From positions 1-20,320 of the forward strand of contig CAZHOV010000108.1 of the NCBI GenBank assembly GCA_964534315.1: DNA of 20,320 bases, read 5' to 3'. The translations under genes and the position numbers were made by a program. Shown piece after piece: positions 7,009-15,254 of this stretch. This stretch comes from CAZHOV01 sp964534315 (lineage in GTDB: Bacteria > Bacteroidota > Bacteroidia > Chitinophagales > Saprospiraceae). Below the pieces are notes generated by a model. That model worked only from the letters and a program-made list of their open reading frames with translations. It was not told the DNA's origin and made no database searches. The stretch's first letter is position 1. Each line of letters starts with the position of its first letter.

Positions 7009-8580
7009 ATGGTAAAGAAGGTTCTGCTTATCACCTTTACTTTTCTATTTATTCAATCCCTCATGCTGGCGAATGCTTCGGTACGGGAGGAAGTAAGAAT
7101 CATTTATGACAATCTAACTGAAAAGGCAGGTTTTGGGATCTTATTAGAGGAAAATCGCTATATTTTTCTACCCGAACTTGAATTCTCGAAAGATGAAAAC
7201 TTTTCCCTTGCCGTTTATCGCAAAAGTACCAATACCATCATATTTGAAGAACGGTTGGTAGAGGTTTGTAAGGAAATTTTAGGAGATGATTACCAAAAAG
7301 GGATTGCCTTTATTTTAGGGCATGAACTCACCCACTTTTATCTGCATCATCATGATGGTGGCTTTTTTATGGAAGAAAAAGTGTTTTATAACCGTAAAGA
7401 GGAGGAGGAAGAAGCTGATATTAACGGAGCCTTTCTAGCCTACCTGGCTGGCTATGATGTAGATCAGCTGCTGCCAGATCTGTTTGAGGGTATTTATGCG
7501 TATTACGATCTTCGCGAAGATCGGCTGTCCAATTATCCGCCGCTGTCCCGAAGAATTGAATTGGCTCTTTCCGCAACAGAAAGGTATCAACAGTTGAAAA
7601 CTATGTACCTAACTGCCCAGTACCTACTGGTTGCAGGTGATGCATACAGTGCATCCTTACTTTTTGAGGAAATCCTTAACAGCGCCAATTTCAAGGAAGT
7701 ACACAACAACCTGGCAGTAGCCTGCCTGATCTATGTCCGCAATGAGTTGACAGATAAGAGTAAGTTAAACTTTGCCCTTCCTATCGAGATGGATATTTCA
7801 GATGTGATTGCACCGGATCAGCGTTCCTATACGCCGGAAAAGTCAGAACTGCTGGAACTGGCGGCTACTAGCTTAGAATACTGCATCGATTACGACAAAG
7901 ATTACCTGCCCGCATATTTTAACCAGGCTTCCTGTTATCTTATGATGGAAAAAGTCGATGAGGCAAGGGAAGTCATTAAGAATATTGAGCGGCAATTTTC
8001 GCTTCAAGCGGAACAATCCGCAATGGTGTATTTACTAGATGGTGTCGTTGCATACTATGAAGGCAGCCAAAGTAGGGCGGAAAAACTATTCCGAAAAGCC
8101 CTGACCATTGCACCTAACAATAAAGCCATTTCCTTCTGGGCGGACCATAATCTTAACCTATTGCAAAATGGTAATCAACTGCCTGCCAAAATGATTCAGG
8201 AGGTCGCCTATGAAGAAGATATGGAGCAACTACACGATGCCGGTCGCATCGAAAAAAGCTTTGAATATGTCGGGGGCACCAGTTACCTGACTAGTGTCTA
8301 TTTTCTTTTTGAAGAAACGCGCAACACTTCCTTTGTGCTGACGGAGGATGCAGATGGTGTTTTACTTACTACCCTGCTTTTGGTGCAATCCAACGAAGCG
8401 ACTAAACGAAATATCCGTAAATGGGATACGCAAGATGAAGTGATCCGGGCTTATGATGACCATACCTACCGCGCTATCAAACATAGCGGAGGCACCTTTT
8501 TAATATATGATGATCTGGGGATGATCTTCAATATCAATGAGGTGGGTAATGTAGCAGATTGGGCAGTTTTTGGTCGTTAA
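7009..8580 (+). CDS. Secreted M48-family metallopeptidase with TPR-like repeats
   Basis: This 523-residue protein has a signal peptide (about 1-23, cleaved near ANA). Residues about 25-190 form an M48-like zincin domain. H105 and H109 of HELTH are zinc ligands with E106 as catalytic base; the third ligand is a Glu within EEEEEADINGAFLAYLAGYD (131-150). YPPLSRRIEL (176-185) corresponds to the HP-p-RI segment that closes M48 domains. From about 195 to 395 the chain is helical with TPR-like pairs, for example AYFNQASCYLMMEKVDEARE and AEKLFRKALTIAPNNKAISF. The C-terminal 125 residues are mixed and unrecognised. M48-TPR proteins of the BepA/YfgC type act in the periplasm on outer-membrane protein assembly and quality control; a similar role here is an inference. 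The gene ends in a TTAA shared with the convergent peptidase E gene. Confidence 0.8.
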   Translation: MVKKVLLITFTFLFIQSLMLANASVREEVRIIYDNLTEKAGFGILLEENRYIFLPELEFSKDENFSLAVYRKSTNTIIFEERLVEVCKEILGDDYQKGIAFILGHELTHFYLHHHDGGFFMEEKVFYNRKEEEEEADINGAFLAYLAGYDVDQLLPDLFEGIYAYYDLREDRLSNYPPLSRRIELALSATERYQQLKTMYLTAQYLLVAGDAYSASLLFEEILNSANFKEVHNNLAVACLIYVRNELTDKSKLNFALPIEMDISDVIAPDQRSYTPEKSELLELAATSLEYCIDYDKDYLPAYFNQASCYLMMEKVDEAREVIKNIERQFSLQAEQSAMVYLLDGVVAYYEGSQSRAEKLFRKALTIAPNNKAISFWADHNLNLLQNGNQLPAKMIQEVAYEEDMEQLHDAGRIEKSFEYVGGTSYLTSVYFLFEETRNTSFVLTEDADGVLLTTLLLVQSNEATKRNIRKWDTQDEVIRAYDDHTYRAIKHSGGTFLIYDDLGMIFNINEVGNVADWAVFGR

Positions 8581-9452
8581 TGGCCCAACAACCCCGACAA
8601 ATCATCCCCGTCCCCGATCTCTTGAGGTGTCTGCCCACTTCGGAAGATAAAGCCGCCGGTAGTGCCGCCTACTGTCATTTGCATGCCGTTAACTATGACA
8701 TAGGCGCCCTCCCGTAATGCCAAAATAATACGATCGGGATCCATCTCCAGCGCCTGTTCTAAGCGCTCCTGGCGGGATTCGCCCTGGTGGTCGATGAGGG
8801 TAAAGACTTTCTCGCGAAGGGCTTCGGGTACCAGGGCTCGTTCTGCTTCGGTAAGTTGTATTTTATCGAGGTAATGGGGGTTGCCGCTTAAATGAGGCGG
8901 AAAGACACCTATTGCGTCTACTCGAGAAAATTGTGCACCATCCTTACCATGCTGGATGGCTATATGCATATCGTTGGTGGTGCGCACATCGGCAAACATG
9001 ACGTTGAAACCAGCGCTAGCTCCTAACAGTTTCATGCCTTCTGCTACTCGTTTGCGGATTGTTGGGATTAATGGATGTTGAGAGGCGTCGGGGCGCTGAT
9101 CAATCCGGCCTCCATCGGCATTTTTCAATCCTTGCAAATTGGCCACCAGCCGAAGGGTATTTCCACCGCCAATATAAACCGCATCGGCTTCTGCTAGCAA
9201 GTCTAACTCACTTCCCGGCTGCTCGTGAATGGATTTAAACGTTTTCACCCCAAAATCCAGAAAGGTATCCCGCAGCTTGTCGGCATAAGCATCCATATCA
9301 TCCAGGGCATAAGGGATGAATAGTAAAGATTCGACATCTTCCAGAAAGGGAACCATGTCTTTACACGTATGGGCTAAAGGGGGTTGCCCTTTGAGATAGG
9401 TATTGCTGATGCCGAAGAGTTGGCGGTGTTGTGCGAGTTGGTTGTCGTCCAT
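8577..9452 (-). CDS. pepE: Peptidase E (family S51, aspartyl dipeptidase)
   Basis: This 291-residue cytoplasmic serine peptidase is of the class-I glutamine amidotransferase-like fold. The nucleophile elbow is GASAG (S146). RTTNDM puts D161 exactly 15 residues after it, the spacing of S120-D135 in Salmonella PepE. NPHY supplies H193, matching the family NPHF. The motif YIGGGNTLRLV (93-103) is also diagnostic. PepE hydrolyses dipeptides with an N-terminal Asp. The chain is about 60 residues longer than the enterobacterial enzyme; a loop around 108-130 and the stretch between D161 and H193 account for part of this. Its TAA overlaps the TAA of the peptidase gene (8577-8580 = TTAA). The upstream region carries a hairpin and the left copy of the 142-bp repeat. 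Confidence 0.85.
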   Translation of the reverse strand: MDDNQLAQHRQLFGISNTYLKGQPPLAHTCKDMVPFLEDVESLLFIPYALDDMDAYADKLRDTFLDFGVKTFKSIHEQPGSELDLLAEADAVYIGGGNTLRLVANLQGLKNADGGRIDQRPDASQHPLIPTIRKRVAEGMKLLGASAGFNVMFADVRTTNDMHIAIQHGKDGAQFSRVDAIGVFPPHLSGNPHYLDKIQLTEAERALVPEALREKVFTLIDHQGESRQERLEQALEMDPDRIILALREGAYVIVNGMQMTVGGTTGGFIFRSGQTPQEIGDGDDLSGLLGH

Positions 9453-9483
9453 GCTGATTCTTTTAATTCTTCGTTAAGTTAGA

Positions 9484-9509
9484 ATTTCTTGGGCGAATGA
9501 GCAAGAAAT
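9484..9509. promoter_or_regulatory. Short inverted repeat in the peptidase E leader
   Basis: ATTTCTTG (9484-9491) and CAAGAAAT (9502-9509) form a perfect 8-bp inverted repeat with a 10-base spacer, about 30 bases upstream of the peptidase E ATG. It could be an operator or an mRNA hairpin. No consensus -7 box was found for this gene. Confidence 0.35.
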
Positions 9510-9515
9510 CCTCAT

Positions 9516-9657
9516 TTAAGTAGTGAGGCAAAAAAATTGGTATAAAAAATCTTTTTGAGTTCGGTCATTATTTCCTGCGTTCATTCCAGGTATTCAATCA
9601 CTTAGTCTATAATGGCCGAACAGATTTATTATACAAGCAATTTTGATTTGCCGATTA
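9516..9657 (+). repeat. 142-bp direct repeat, left copy
   Basis: This segment matches 18780-18921 without gaps over 142 bases, with four mismatches (9525, 9543, 9631 and 9654); 9544-9630 is identical. Both copies have the same orientation and lie 9264 bases apart. Inside is an imperfect inverted repeat, GTTCGGTCATTAT (9559-9571) with ATAATGGCCGAAC (9609-9621), broken only by a G-T wobble, and a smaller CCTG/CAGG stem (9574-9577/9587-9590) in its loop. The plus strand also carries an ATG (9612) opening MAEQIYYTSNFDLP, kept in both copies. This copy sits between the end of the type A adhesin gene and the start of peptidase E. Confidence 0.95.
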
Positions 9658-9689
9658 AACACATTAACAGACATCAGGAAGAGGATATT

Positions 9690-12600
9690 CTACCTCCTCA
9701 CCACCTTCCCGATCCAACTCCCCCTCCCTGTCTTCAACCGCACCAAAAAAATACCTTTTACCGGGATATCCTGGTTATCCAAAAGTACCTTCTGTTCACC
9801 CGTTATTCCTGTTAACCGTTTCGTTGAAAGGAGTTGTCCCGAAGCGGTCAATACCTCGATTTGCAGGTCCGTGGTTTCCGATAAATGTATGGTTAATACC
9901 GTCTGATCAGAAAATGGATTAGGAGCTACTTTCACCTCAAATGGCTTTTGCTGACCTGAGGTACTCACCAAAAAGCCCACCTCAAATTCATAGGTATAGA
10001 CGCAATCATTTGCATCTGTCACAGTGAGTTCATATACTCCAGGCTCTAGATTATCCAATCCGGGCTCGGTTGAGCCTGTATTCCATAAGAAACCATACGG
10101 AGGCGTCCCGCCAAAGAAGGTACTGATCTGTATGCTGCCATCATTGGCCATAGCTGAAGAGGCATCTTCCACTATGGCCTCCAAGCCAAAGGAATCGGGC
10201 TGGGAAACCAGCACCGTAGTATCGAACCGACATAAATTGTCATCTATTACAGTAAACGTATAAGCCCCTGGAGGTATGGGATCCAGGAAGGTTGAAACAA
10301 TAGAATCCATCCAAAAATAATCATAGGGAGGTACACCACCCCCAAAACTAGCAAAAACAAAGCCGGTGGTATCTCCATAACAATCCACATTAGAAACGGT
10401 CAATTCCACGTCTAATGCTTCTTCCGGTTCGTTGATCTCTAACTCCAGCGTATCCCGACAATTCCCATTATCCGCTATCACAAATGAATAAACACCGGCA
10501 GCCAGACTATCTATCTCAAAGGTGTCTGCAACTAAAGTATCTACCCAGCAATAAGGCGCAATCCCCTCAAGAACAATTAGTTCCGCCATCCCGATTGAAT
10601 CTCCTTTACAAGCTACATACTGAGCTATCCCTTGAATATCTAATGGTAAAATAGTCTCCCCGTTCGGACCAATAGAATCCACACAGTTGAATGCGCTGAC
10701 TAAGGTATTTATGGTTGTATTGGTAATAATCGGCGGATTAAAATCAAAATAAATGCCGGCTTCATTATGAATGGTCGTCTTTTCGGGGAGGTCATCAATG
10801 GGGTCTATGTCAAAAGCAATATATCCCTGACTGCCTTCAAAATTGGTACTGCTGTCAGGCAAAAGGATATGATCAAAGTATACATGCAAGGTGTTGGTGT
10901 AATGATTATAAACGACTTCATTGGCATGGCTACTGCCTAAAACGCGAAGGGTATTGGGATTCAAATTCTCATCCAGTTGATCTCTCAACTCTACATTAAA
11001 AGCGGTATCTGTCCCCGTATTCTGGAATCGAATGGTATAGTAAAAATCCTCTTCGAAAAGGGTGAAATTTCTGCCTCCCCGATCTATGCTTACCAGTTTA
11101 TCATTGGGATCATAAGCACAATTGATCACCGATTCAAAAGAAAACGTATTCTCCAGCATAAGGATGCCCATACTATCTTCTGCAAAGACATACACCGGCA
11201 TCCGGATCGTATCGCCTAAAAATTCAGTGCCGGCAATCTCAAAAGTGAGTTTGGATTGAAAGGTATTCCACAAAAACAGATCCTCATAATTCCACCACAT
11301 CGTATCTCCGAGGATAGTATCGGGAGGAAGGATCGCACTTACAAAGCTAACGAGTGAATCCTGCACCAAAGCCAGCTTGCCGGCCCCTGAACCACAACCC
11401 TCATTTTGGTCGGTTAGCCAAAAAGGAACGGTAAAGCCACAGCGAGTCGGACCGGAGGTTAAATAAGGCTCCACCAATGCTTCTCCCGGTATTAATTGTG
11501 CGCCAAATGTAAAACCACCTACGGTATCTGTACCCACACTCATCTGAAAGCTGGAAGTGTCAGAGGTAAGTGCCCAGCAGGAATCGCCCTGAAACGAAAG
11601 GGTATAAGTTCCGTTTCTAACAAAATACTTAAATCCGCTGCTGTCATCCAATACTTGTTCGATCGGATTAGGCGAAAGTTGGGTTAAGCCTGGGATAATG
11701 GTATTTTCTGTACTGTCCTGAATTCCATTACCATTCTCATCCCAATAGACGTAGCCTTCGATAAGCCCGTTGTTGAAATAGTTTCTAAAATAAACGATTC
11801 GCTCTTGCTGGGAAAAGGTCGTGATCAGCTCTACATCACCATCGCCGTCAAGATCTGCCGGAACCATTTGAGAAGGGCCAGCAAAATTATCAAAAATCAA
11901 TTGTTCTGGTCCAAAATCGCCCGCCCCGAAATTCTCAAACCAGATAATATCATCTTCGGTGCCTGATGCTTGTATGGCATCTAGATCGCCGTCACTATCC
12001 ACATCAATACTCTTTACAAATGTAGTAAAAGGACCGGCTTGACCGATGTATTTATCTCCACTAAATTGCTGATTTCCATTATTTTCAAACCAGACTACCT
12101 TATCATTTCCCTCCGAATTGACAGCAAGAATATCCAAATCGCCATCATTATCCAAATCACCGATGGAAAAATCAAAGGGAAAGGTATTTGTAGCGAAATT
12201 ATGAATTAACTGCTGACCGCTAAACTGACCTTGTCCATCATTCTCGTGCCATACCAGATCACCGATATTGGTTGGGGAGGTAATGATATCCATATCACCA
12301 TCCTGATCTAAATCAGCCACTTTTGCGCGGTTAGTACCTGCCGAACCGGTGATAGATACTTGCGTAAAACTCTCTCCGGTGCTATCATTTAAAAAAAGAA
12401 AAATATCACTATCTTGATTCGTTGACGAAATAACATCAATATCTCCGTCTGCATCAAAATCTGCTGTTCCTGTAAATAAAGGGAAGGAAGTAGTCGTACC
12501 AATCTCCCATACATTACCAAACATACCATCTCCCAGGTTTTCCAACCATCGAACCTTTTCAGGTGAAGGGGTGATGAATACTATATCTCTTAGGCTATCT

Positions 12601-12890
12601 CCATTCATATCTGCCATTTCAAGACCATAAACCTCATCAAAATTTGCAAATAAAGGAATAGGATCGCTAAAGTTATTCTCTCCGTCATTTAGCATCAATA
12701 CAATGTCATCTACTCCATCCGCATAGGCCACAATGAGATCCAAATCTCCGTCACTATCTATATCTTCGGCCAAAATATCCCGAGGACTACAATCATTACA
12801 ATTTTCAATGGTTATCGGCGTACCGATTTGAGCATGAAGTGAAGAAAAAATAAAGACAGGAGTAAAAAGAGTAAAAATTAATTTTTTCAC
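9690..12890 (-). CDS. T9SS type A surface protein: FG-GAP propeller, DUF7619-like domain and SprB-like repeats
   Basis: This 1066-residue secreted protein has a signal peptide (1-20, ending SLHA). Residues about 30-370 carry seven FG-GAP/VCBS-type repeats with DxDxDG-like calcium loops starting at 43, 94, 144, 193, 245, 296 and 346. The even spacing of 49-52 residues fits a seven-bladed beta-propeller. IEGYVYWDENGNGIQD (377-392) opens an SdrD B-like segment. Residues about 589-735 (CAYDPNDKLV, then YTIRFQNTGTDTAFNV and IYFDFNPPIITNT) match the DUF7619-like domain common in Bacteroidota surface proteins. Three SprB-like repeats follow (about 752-822, 825-898 and 899-972). The end (APNPFSDQTVLTIHL to GKVVRR, about 981-1066) is a type A sorting domain for T9SS export. 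It is likely a cell-surface adhesin and the last gene of the operon, 79 bases after its neighbour. Confidence 0.88.
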   Translation of the reverse strand: MKKLIFTLFTPVFIFSSLHAQIGTPITIENCNDCSPRDILAEDIDSDGDLDLIVAYADGVDDIVLMLNDGENNFSDPIPLFANFDEVYGLEMADMNGDSLRDIVFITPSPEKVRWLENLGDGMFGNVWEIGTTTSFPLFTGTADFDADGDIDVISSTNQDSDIFLFLNDSTGESFTQVSITGSAGTNRAKVADLDQDGDMDIITSPTNIGDLVWHENDGQGQFSGQQLIHNFATNTFPFDFSIGDLDNDGDLDILAVNSEGNDKVVWFENNGNQQFSGDKYIGQAGPFTTFVKSIDVDSDGDLDAIQASGTEDDIIWFENFGAGDFGPEQLIFDNFAGPSQMVPADLDGDGDVELITTFSQQERIVYFRNYFNNGLIEGYVYWDENGNGIQDSTENTIIPGLTQLSPNPIEQVLDDSSGFKYFVRNGTYTLSFQGDSCWALTSDTSSFQMSVGTDTVGGFTFGAQLIPGEALVEPYLTSGPTRCGFTVPFWLTDQNEGCGSGAGKLALVQDSLVSFVSAILPPDTILGDTMWWNYEDLFLWNTFQSKLTFEIAGTEFLGDTIRMPVYVFAEDSMGILMLENTFSFESVINCAYDPNDKLVSIDRGGRNFTLFEEDFYYTIRFQNTGTDTAFNVELRDQLDENLNPNTLRVLGSSHANEVVYNHYTNTLHVYFDHILLPDSSTNFEGSQGYIAFDIDPIDDLPEKTTIHNEAGIYFDFNPPIITNTTINTLVSAFNCVDSIGPNGETILPLDIQGIAQYVACKGDSIGMAELIVLEGIAPYCWVDTLVADTFEIDSLAAGVYSFVIADNGNCRDTLELEINEPEEALDVELTVSNVDCYGDTTGFVFASFGGGVPPYDYFWMDSIVSTFLDPIPPGAYTFTVIDDNLCRFDTTVLVSQPDSFGLEAIVEDASSAMANDGSIQISTFFGGTPPYGFLWNTGSTEPGLDNLEPGVYELTVTDANDCVYTYEFEVGFLVSTSGQQKPFEVKVAPNPFSDQTVLTIHLSETTDLQIEVLTASGQLLSTKRLTGITGEQKVLLDNQDIPVKGIFLVRLKTGRGSWIGKVVRR

Positions 12891-12914
12891 GGAGGCTATC
12901 TAGTTTTAGTCCCC

Positions 12915-12922
12915 CAAAAATA
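12915..12922 (-). promoter_or_regulatory. Candidate internal -7 box before the type A gene
   Basis: Read on the minus strand this is TATTTTTG, matching TAnnTTTG, 25 bases upstream of the ATG of the type A gene, in the longest gap (79 bases) of the operon. No TTG lies at the usual -33 distance, so it is only a weak candidate for a separate promoter. Confidence 0.25.
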
Positions 12923-12969
12923 ACAAAAAGAGCTCAATTCTGCCTTTCTTTTTAGATCTTATTTTGACG

Positions 12970-15237
12970 TCACCTAATTAGGGTCACATCTCCTGAGAGC
13001 ACCTGCTGATCAACAGGCGCTTCCCCCATTAGGGCATAGGTCAATTGCCATACATACACCCCCTGCTGTAGCGTTTTACCCAAGTAGGTTCCATCCCAAT
13101 AGACTGCTGGATCTTCAGACTCAAAAACACGATTTCCCCAACGATCGAAGATAGCCAACTGAAAAGACTGAAACACACAAGCTGATGCCTGAAAAAAATA
13201 GTCGTTTACGCCATCGCCATTAGGAGAAAAAATGTTGGGAAACAGAACAGGACATTGATCACATGCTTCGACAACCAGACTATCAACAAGCTGCTGGCAG
13301 GAACTTTCAACCTCCAACCAATAGGTGCCCGGGCCGGTCACTAAATATTGATCTGTTGTTGATCCATCCTGCCAATAATAATGGGCCTGCTCATATTTAG
13401 TGGGTTCTAATAAGAACGGTTCCCCACAAAAAGGGATGGTCTCCCCCAGCTCTATCTTCATTTCTTCCACATAATTTACTGCTATTTCTTGAGTTTCTTC
13501 TCCACAAACAGTAGTTGCTTTTACCCAATAATGGCCTGGCTTCTCTACCAAAAACTGAGGCAATCCCGAACCATCTTGCCATTCGTAAACGGCCGATGGC
13601 AGATAGGCGTCCAGCATTAATCGTTCTCCAAAACAAAGAGTGGTATCTGATCCTAAATTCATGGATGACAGGTCAATAAAGCGAACCGCTGTAGAAGCTG
13701 TTTTTGCATCGCATTTGTTAGTCACCTCTACCGTAAGTTCCTGATCGGTGGTCAAAAAACGATCAAACCCTGGAAATCCGTCACTCCAGATATATTTAGC
13801 CCCCTCGTTATACACATCCAACCAGACCGTGTCGCCCTGACAGGCAAGGATCTCAGGTTCTAAAGTAAGATCAATATTGTCATATACCTCAATAACGGTC
13901 GCTCCGTGTGTAATGCCGCAAGGGGTAGTAACAGTCACATTGTAAAATCCAGGTTCAGTTATTATTAGCTTGGAGGTAGTATCTCCGGTACTCCAAAGAT
14001 AGGTGGCATAATCATTCGTAGCATTAAGTATCAACATCTCCTCCCGGCATAAAAAAGTATCTTTAGGAAAATTGATTTCAGGATATTCCTGGATGGCCGT
14101 TACCCAAATATCGCTGATGGAGGTACCACAATCGTTGGTTACGGTAACGGCATAATGACCTGTCTCGCCAACAAGGTAAGTAGATTCCGTTGAACCGTCC
14201 TGCCATTGATAGGAGGCGCCGGGGTTTTCAGCATCTAAGACCAGGGTTTCAAAACAGATCGTCGTATCGGTACCCAAATCCACAGAGGGCAGACTGGTCC
14301 CTGAATAATAAAAAGGGAGCGTCTCGGAATAAAAAGCGTTGCCACACTGATCGAGCACCTCATCCAGACCATTTGTATTAACCTTAAATGTATAATCTCC
14401 TTCAAGGAAAAGCGGTGGGGTAATACTCAGTTCAAACGTCTGACCATATACCCCGCCGGTATCACAACTATTGGATGAAAGAGAAAGGCTGAAGGGACCT
14501 CCCGGTCCCTCCAGACCAAAATTAATTGAGGCAATGGTATTACAATTTATTGGCTCACTAAAAGTTAATAAAATTGCCGTATCGTTGCACCCTGCCGGAA
14601 AGGTTGTTGATTCAATTTCGGGATTGACATAATCGTAGAGTGCGAAATCGGAATAGGTAAAATTAATCGTAAACCCTTCTGCTGTTCCTGAAGCTTTGGA
14701 GATCAAAATCGCATAGGTCCTCCCCTCCTCTACCGGGATAAAATCATTGAAAGGCGAAAAGCCTTCGTCCATAGTCGGAGGCTCATTGTTACAACCAGAG
14801 CCCTGCATAGCATAATTGGTTAGCCCGATAGGTCCCGTTAATCCATCACAGCTCTGTCCCCCCGCAGCATTACAGCTGATTAGCAGGTCTTGATTGGAGA
14901 ATATTTCATCACACCCCACATCCGTAATATCAAATACAGCCCAATTGTAATTGTCGAAGGCATTTAAAGGGATCAGCAGAAAGCCCAGATTCCCGTCCTG
15001 ATAAGCAGTGAAGCTATACCAGAGGGAATTCCCTTCTTCTAAGAGGCAACTAATTGCGGGATTGATCTCTGAAGTATCGCCTGATCCGTTCGGCATATCA
15101 AATACCGTTAAAACAGGTTGGCAAATAGGTTGTGCCCCAAGGCAATCCTGTATATTATTAGTTTGAGCTTTTACAGTCAGCGTTATACTGACAAGGAATA
15201 ATAATGTTGTAATTTTGATTGTTTTCATTGCGTTCAT
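12970..15237 (-). CDS. T9SS type B surface protein with five Ig-like repeats
   Basis: This 755-residue protein has a signal peptide (about 1-24, cleaved at VKA-Q). Residues about 30-200 form a Cys-rich N-terminal domain of the kind that opens many Bacteroidota gliding-motility-associated proteins (GNSLWYSFTA, 69-78). Residues about 205-312 are an Ig-like segment (LLTFSEPINCN). Five degenerate repeats of about 70 residues follow at 318-386, 387-456, 457-526, 527-594 and 595-660. Most carry the pattern LG-DTT-C, LDA, Y-WQDGST, YLV-PG-Y-V and a closing Cys. Residues 661-755 (FPNIFSPNGDGVNDYF, then FDRWGNRVFES, WDGTYLGK and GVYVW) are the gliding-motility-associated C-terminal (type B sorting) domain, which directs export through T9SS with a PorP/SprF partner. 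That partner lies 17 bases upstream in the operon. The product is probably surface-attached or released and adhesive. Confidence 0.9.
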   Translation of the reverse strand: MNAMKTIKITTLLFLVSITLTVKAQTNNIQDCLGAQPICQPVLTVFDMPNGSGDTSEINPAISCLLEEGNSLWYSFTAYQDGNLGFLLIPLNAFDNYNWAVFDITDVGCDEIFSNQDLLISCNAAGGQSCDGLTGPIGLTNYAMQGSGCNNEPPTMDEGFSPFNDFIPVEEGRTYAILISKASGTAEGFTINFTYSDFALYDYVNPEIESTTFPAGCNDTAILLTFSEPINCNTIASINFGLEGPGGPFSLSLSSNSCDTGGVYGQTFELSITPPLFLEGDYTFKVNTNGLDEVLDQCGNAFYSETLPFYYSGTSLPSVDLGTDTTICFETLVLDAENPGASYQWQDGSTESTYLVGETGHYAVTVTNDCGTSISDIWVTAIQEYPEINFPKDTFLCREEMLILNATNDYATYLWSTGDTTSKLIITEPGFYNVTVTTPCGITHGATVIEVYDNIDLTLEPEILACQGDTVWLDVYNEGAKYIWSDGFPGFDRFLTTDQELTVEVTNKCDAKTASTAVRFIDLSSMNLGSDTTLCFGERLMLDAYLPSAVYEWQDGSGLPQFLVEKPGHYWVKATTVCGEETQEIAVNYVEEMKIELGETIPFCGEPFLLEPTKYEQAHYYWQDGSTTDQYLVTGPGTYWLEVESSCQQLVDSLVVEACDQCPVLFPNIFSPNGDGVNDYFFQASACVFQSFQLAIFDRWGNRVFESEDPAVYWDGTYLGKTLQQGVYVWQLTYALMGEAPVDQQVLSGDVTLIR

Positions 15238-15254
15238 TTTGGGGTTAATTTTGA

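Noticed and set aside
9612..9906. Plus-strand reading frames across the end of the type A gene
   Set aside because: Beyond the repeat they run antisense to the well-supported sorting domain of the minus-strand gene and have no recognisable domain; only the shared start inside the repeat is of interest.
13397..13636. Second minus-strand frame within the five-repeat type B gene
   Set aside because: It overlaps the repeat region in another frame and is explained by the composition of that gene.
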